NCBI GenBank assembly: GCA_050633885.1
Contig: JBOEHK010000005.1
Location: 744,001-808,000, forward strand
DNA length: 64,000 nt
Source: JAWSVE01 sp050633885
GTDB taxonomy: Bacteria; Pseudomonadota; Gammaproteobacteria; Pseudomonadales; Cellvibrionaceae
Direction of reading: 5' to 3'
In this document: in pieces, positions 62,904-64,000 of the stretch
How the letters are laid out: each line of letters begins with the position of its first letter
Numbering within the stretch: the stretch's first letter is position 1
Translations under genes and position numbers: made by a program
The notes under the pieces: generated by a model
Seen by the model: the letters and a program-made list of their open reading frames with translations, nothing else
What the model was told of the DNA's origin: nothing
Databases searched by the model: none

Positions 62904-63329
62904 TTAGCATCTCACTTCAATATCATACACATCATCTTTGATGCCATAGAGCCACATATAGCATTCGCTTCCTTTTATTTCCGCTTTATCACCAAGAAAT
63001 ATAGTAGCTCTGCGGCCATCGACTAAAAGAGATACCCTATCTTTATAGCCTTTCTTTACTGCAAATGGATATTTTTCATTATTAAACAAATAGGCGGTGT
63101 CATTTTCTTTTAACGACACATATGAATTTCTCTTTATTATTTTTATTTTTGGATTGCTTAATGTGTAATCCCTTGGAGCAACCACTTCTGCGACCTTTAG
63201 TTTTACGGTATTAAAACCAGATTCATCTTCATATTCTGTATCATTTGTATAAGCCAGATATCCAATAAAGGCTGAGAAGACTGTCGCTAGTACGCCAATT
63301 ATTTGAAATACATGATTCGTAAATACCAT
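62904..63329 (-). CDS. Membrane-anchored hypothetical protein
   Basis: 141 residues: an N-terminal helix (HVFQIIGVLATVFSAFIGYLAY) and a beta-rich extracytoplasmic domain ending in KGSECYMWLYGIKDDVYDIEVRC. AAGGA precedes the ATG. No family known. Neighbouring genes are the toxin-antitoxin operon and a zinc-ribbon membrane protein. Confidence 0.6.
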   Translation of the reverse strand: MVFTNHVFQIIGVLATVFSAFIGYLAYTNDTEYEDESGFNTVKLKVAEVVAPRDYTLSNPKIKIIKRNSYVSLKENDTAYLFNNEKYPFAVKKGYKDRVSLLVDGRRATIFLGDKAEIKGSECYMWLYGIKDDVYDIEVRC

Positions 63330-63411
63330 TTATAATTTCCTTATAGGCTTCAATTATCTTTATCTAAAGCTCGAGCCAGGCTTTTCAAAAAACTGGCCCT
63401 TTGATTTAAAA

Positions 63412-63657
63412 TTAATCCCAAAAAAACGCTTTAAGGCCTAGGTACTCTGCAACAAAATAAAAAAACAGCAGTAATGCAAGTGAAACAATTGAACCAACAA
63501 TCCAGTTTACTTGCTTCTCCAGTTTTAAGCTTTCCTTTAAAAGTTTAATCTCTTTTTGTGAATATACATGCTTACAATGGCCGCACGTCACGGTATCCTC
63601 AGGGTTTAAAAGATCACAGTTAGGACAATGTAATTTGTATTCCGGCAACTGAGGCAT
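63412..63657 (-). CDS. Zinc-ribbon membrane protein
   Basis: 81 residues: N-terminal zinc ribbon with CPNC and CGHC (YKLHCPNCDLLNPEDTVTCGHC), a charged helix and one membrane helix (WIVGSIVSLALLLFFYFVAEYL). The family is not known to me; a role as a membrane adaptor is a guess. It stands between gyrB and the accessory genes. Confidence 0.6.
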   Translation of the reverse strand: MPQLPEYKLHCPNCDLLNPEDTVTCGHCKHVYSQKEIKLLKESLKLEKQVNWIVGSIVSLALLLFFYFVAEYLGLKAFFWD

Positions 63658-63720
63658 TTTTATTCACTTCATCTTTGCAAGCTAATATGCCCAAATCTTC
63701 TTGAGCTTTACATTTAAACA

Positions 63721-63748
63721 AAAAAGCCAACACATTGGTTGGCTTTTT
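63721..63748 (-). terminator. gyrB terminator
   Basis: Arms AAAAAGCCAAC (63721-63731) and GTTGGCTTTTT (63738-63748) around a 6-base loop. It lies 30 bases beyond the gyrB stop. The symmetric runs allow either direction. Confidence 0.88.
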
Positions 63749-63777
63749 TATTCTTCATTTAAAACTTATCTCACCTA

Positions 63778-64000
<223 letters not shown>

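Overview
This window comes from a gammaproteobacterium with a moderately AT-rich genome, close to the replication origin. The gene order matches the Pseudomonas/Oceanospirillales type of origin region. gyrB, plsC, gmhB, glyS, glyQ, an lpxL-type acyltransferase, trkA, rsmB, fmt, def, a LysM protein, dprA, tsaC, hemF and aroE occur in that order. Two other blocks resemble the Pseudomonas blocks dgcP-dsbA-cytochrome c4-engB-polA and coxB-coxA-ctaG-coxC-SURF1-cyoE-SCO. Cytochromes c4 and c5, an aa3-type oxidase with a cytochrome c domain on subunit II, and a Zur-controlled zinc importer indicate an aerobic, respiring, Gram-negative cell. Species cannot be assigned from sequence alone.

Layout. 0-5.4 kb: start of a urease cluster (ureA, ureD), ubiK, comM, a glycosyltransferase and a methyltransferase. 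5.4-16.3 kb: a REC-GGDEF-EAL protein with a degenerate EAL domain, Rep helicase, cytochrome c5, a CheY-like regulator, a DgcP-like diguanylate cyclase, two DsbA-like proteins, cytochrome c4 and engB. 16.3-19.6 kb: polA and, between polA and engB, a probable small RNA with an AlgU/sigma-E-type promoter, in the position of Spot 42/ErsA. 20.3-24.4 kb: a VIT-family transporter and the divergent znuA / zur-znuC-znuB locus around a Zur-box-like palindrome. 24.5-32.5 kb: cytochrome c oxidase and its assembly genes, without ctaA. 33.3-38.9 kb: yheV, prlC, a gamma-carbonic-anhydrase-like protein, a GNAT protein, and a two-gene cassette of a class IV HDAC-like deacylase with a putative permuted papain-like protein. 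39-44.2 kb: aroE, hemF, tsaC, dprA and the LysM protein on the minus strand. 44.6-52 kb: def, fmt, rsmB, trkA, trkH, a tiny membrane protein and an SPFH protein.

Accessory insertions interrupt this conserved backbone. At 52.0-54.4 kb lie a decayed ABM-monooxygenase pseudogene and an AT-rich three-gene cassette (a protein with hydrophobic segments, a lipoprotein and a small multi-pass membrane protein) that looks like an effector/immunity or membrane-stress module. Between plsC and gyrB (60.0-63.7 kb) sit small membrane proteins, an orphan HEPN-type protein with an RX4H motif, a three-gene toxin-antitoxin-like operon with a RelE/ParE toxin, and a zinc-ribbon membrane protein.

Functionally the backbone links translation (def, fmt, rsmB, glyQS, tsaC), DNA processing (polA, rep, dprA, comM, gyrB), envelope lipid and LPS synthesis (lpxL-like, plsC, gmhB), potassium uptake (trkA/trkH) and aerobic respiration (c4, c5, cox). 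No tRNA, rRNA, CRISPR array or insertion sequence was recognised.
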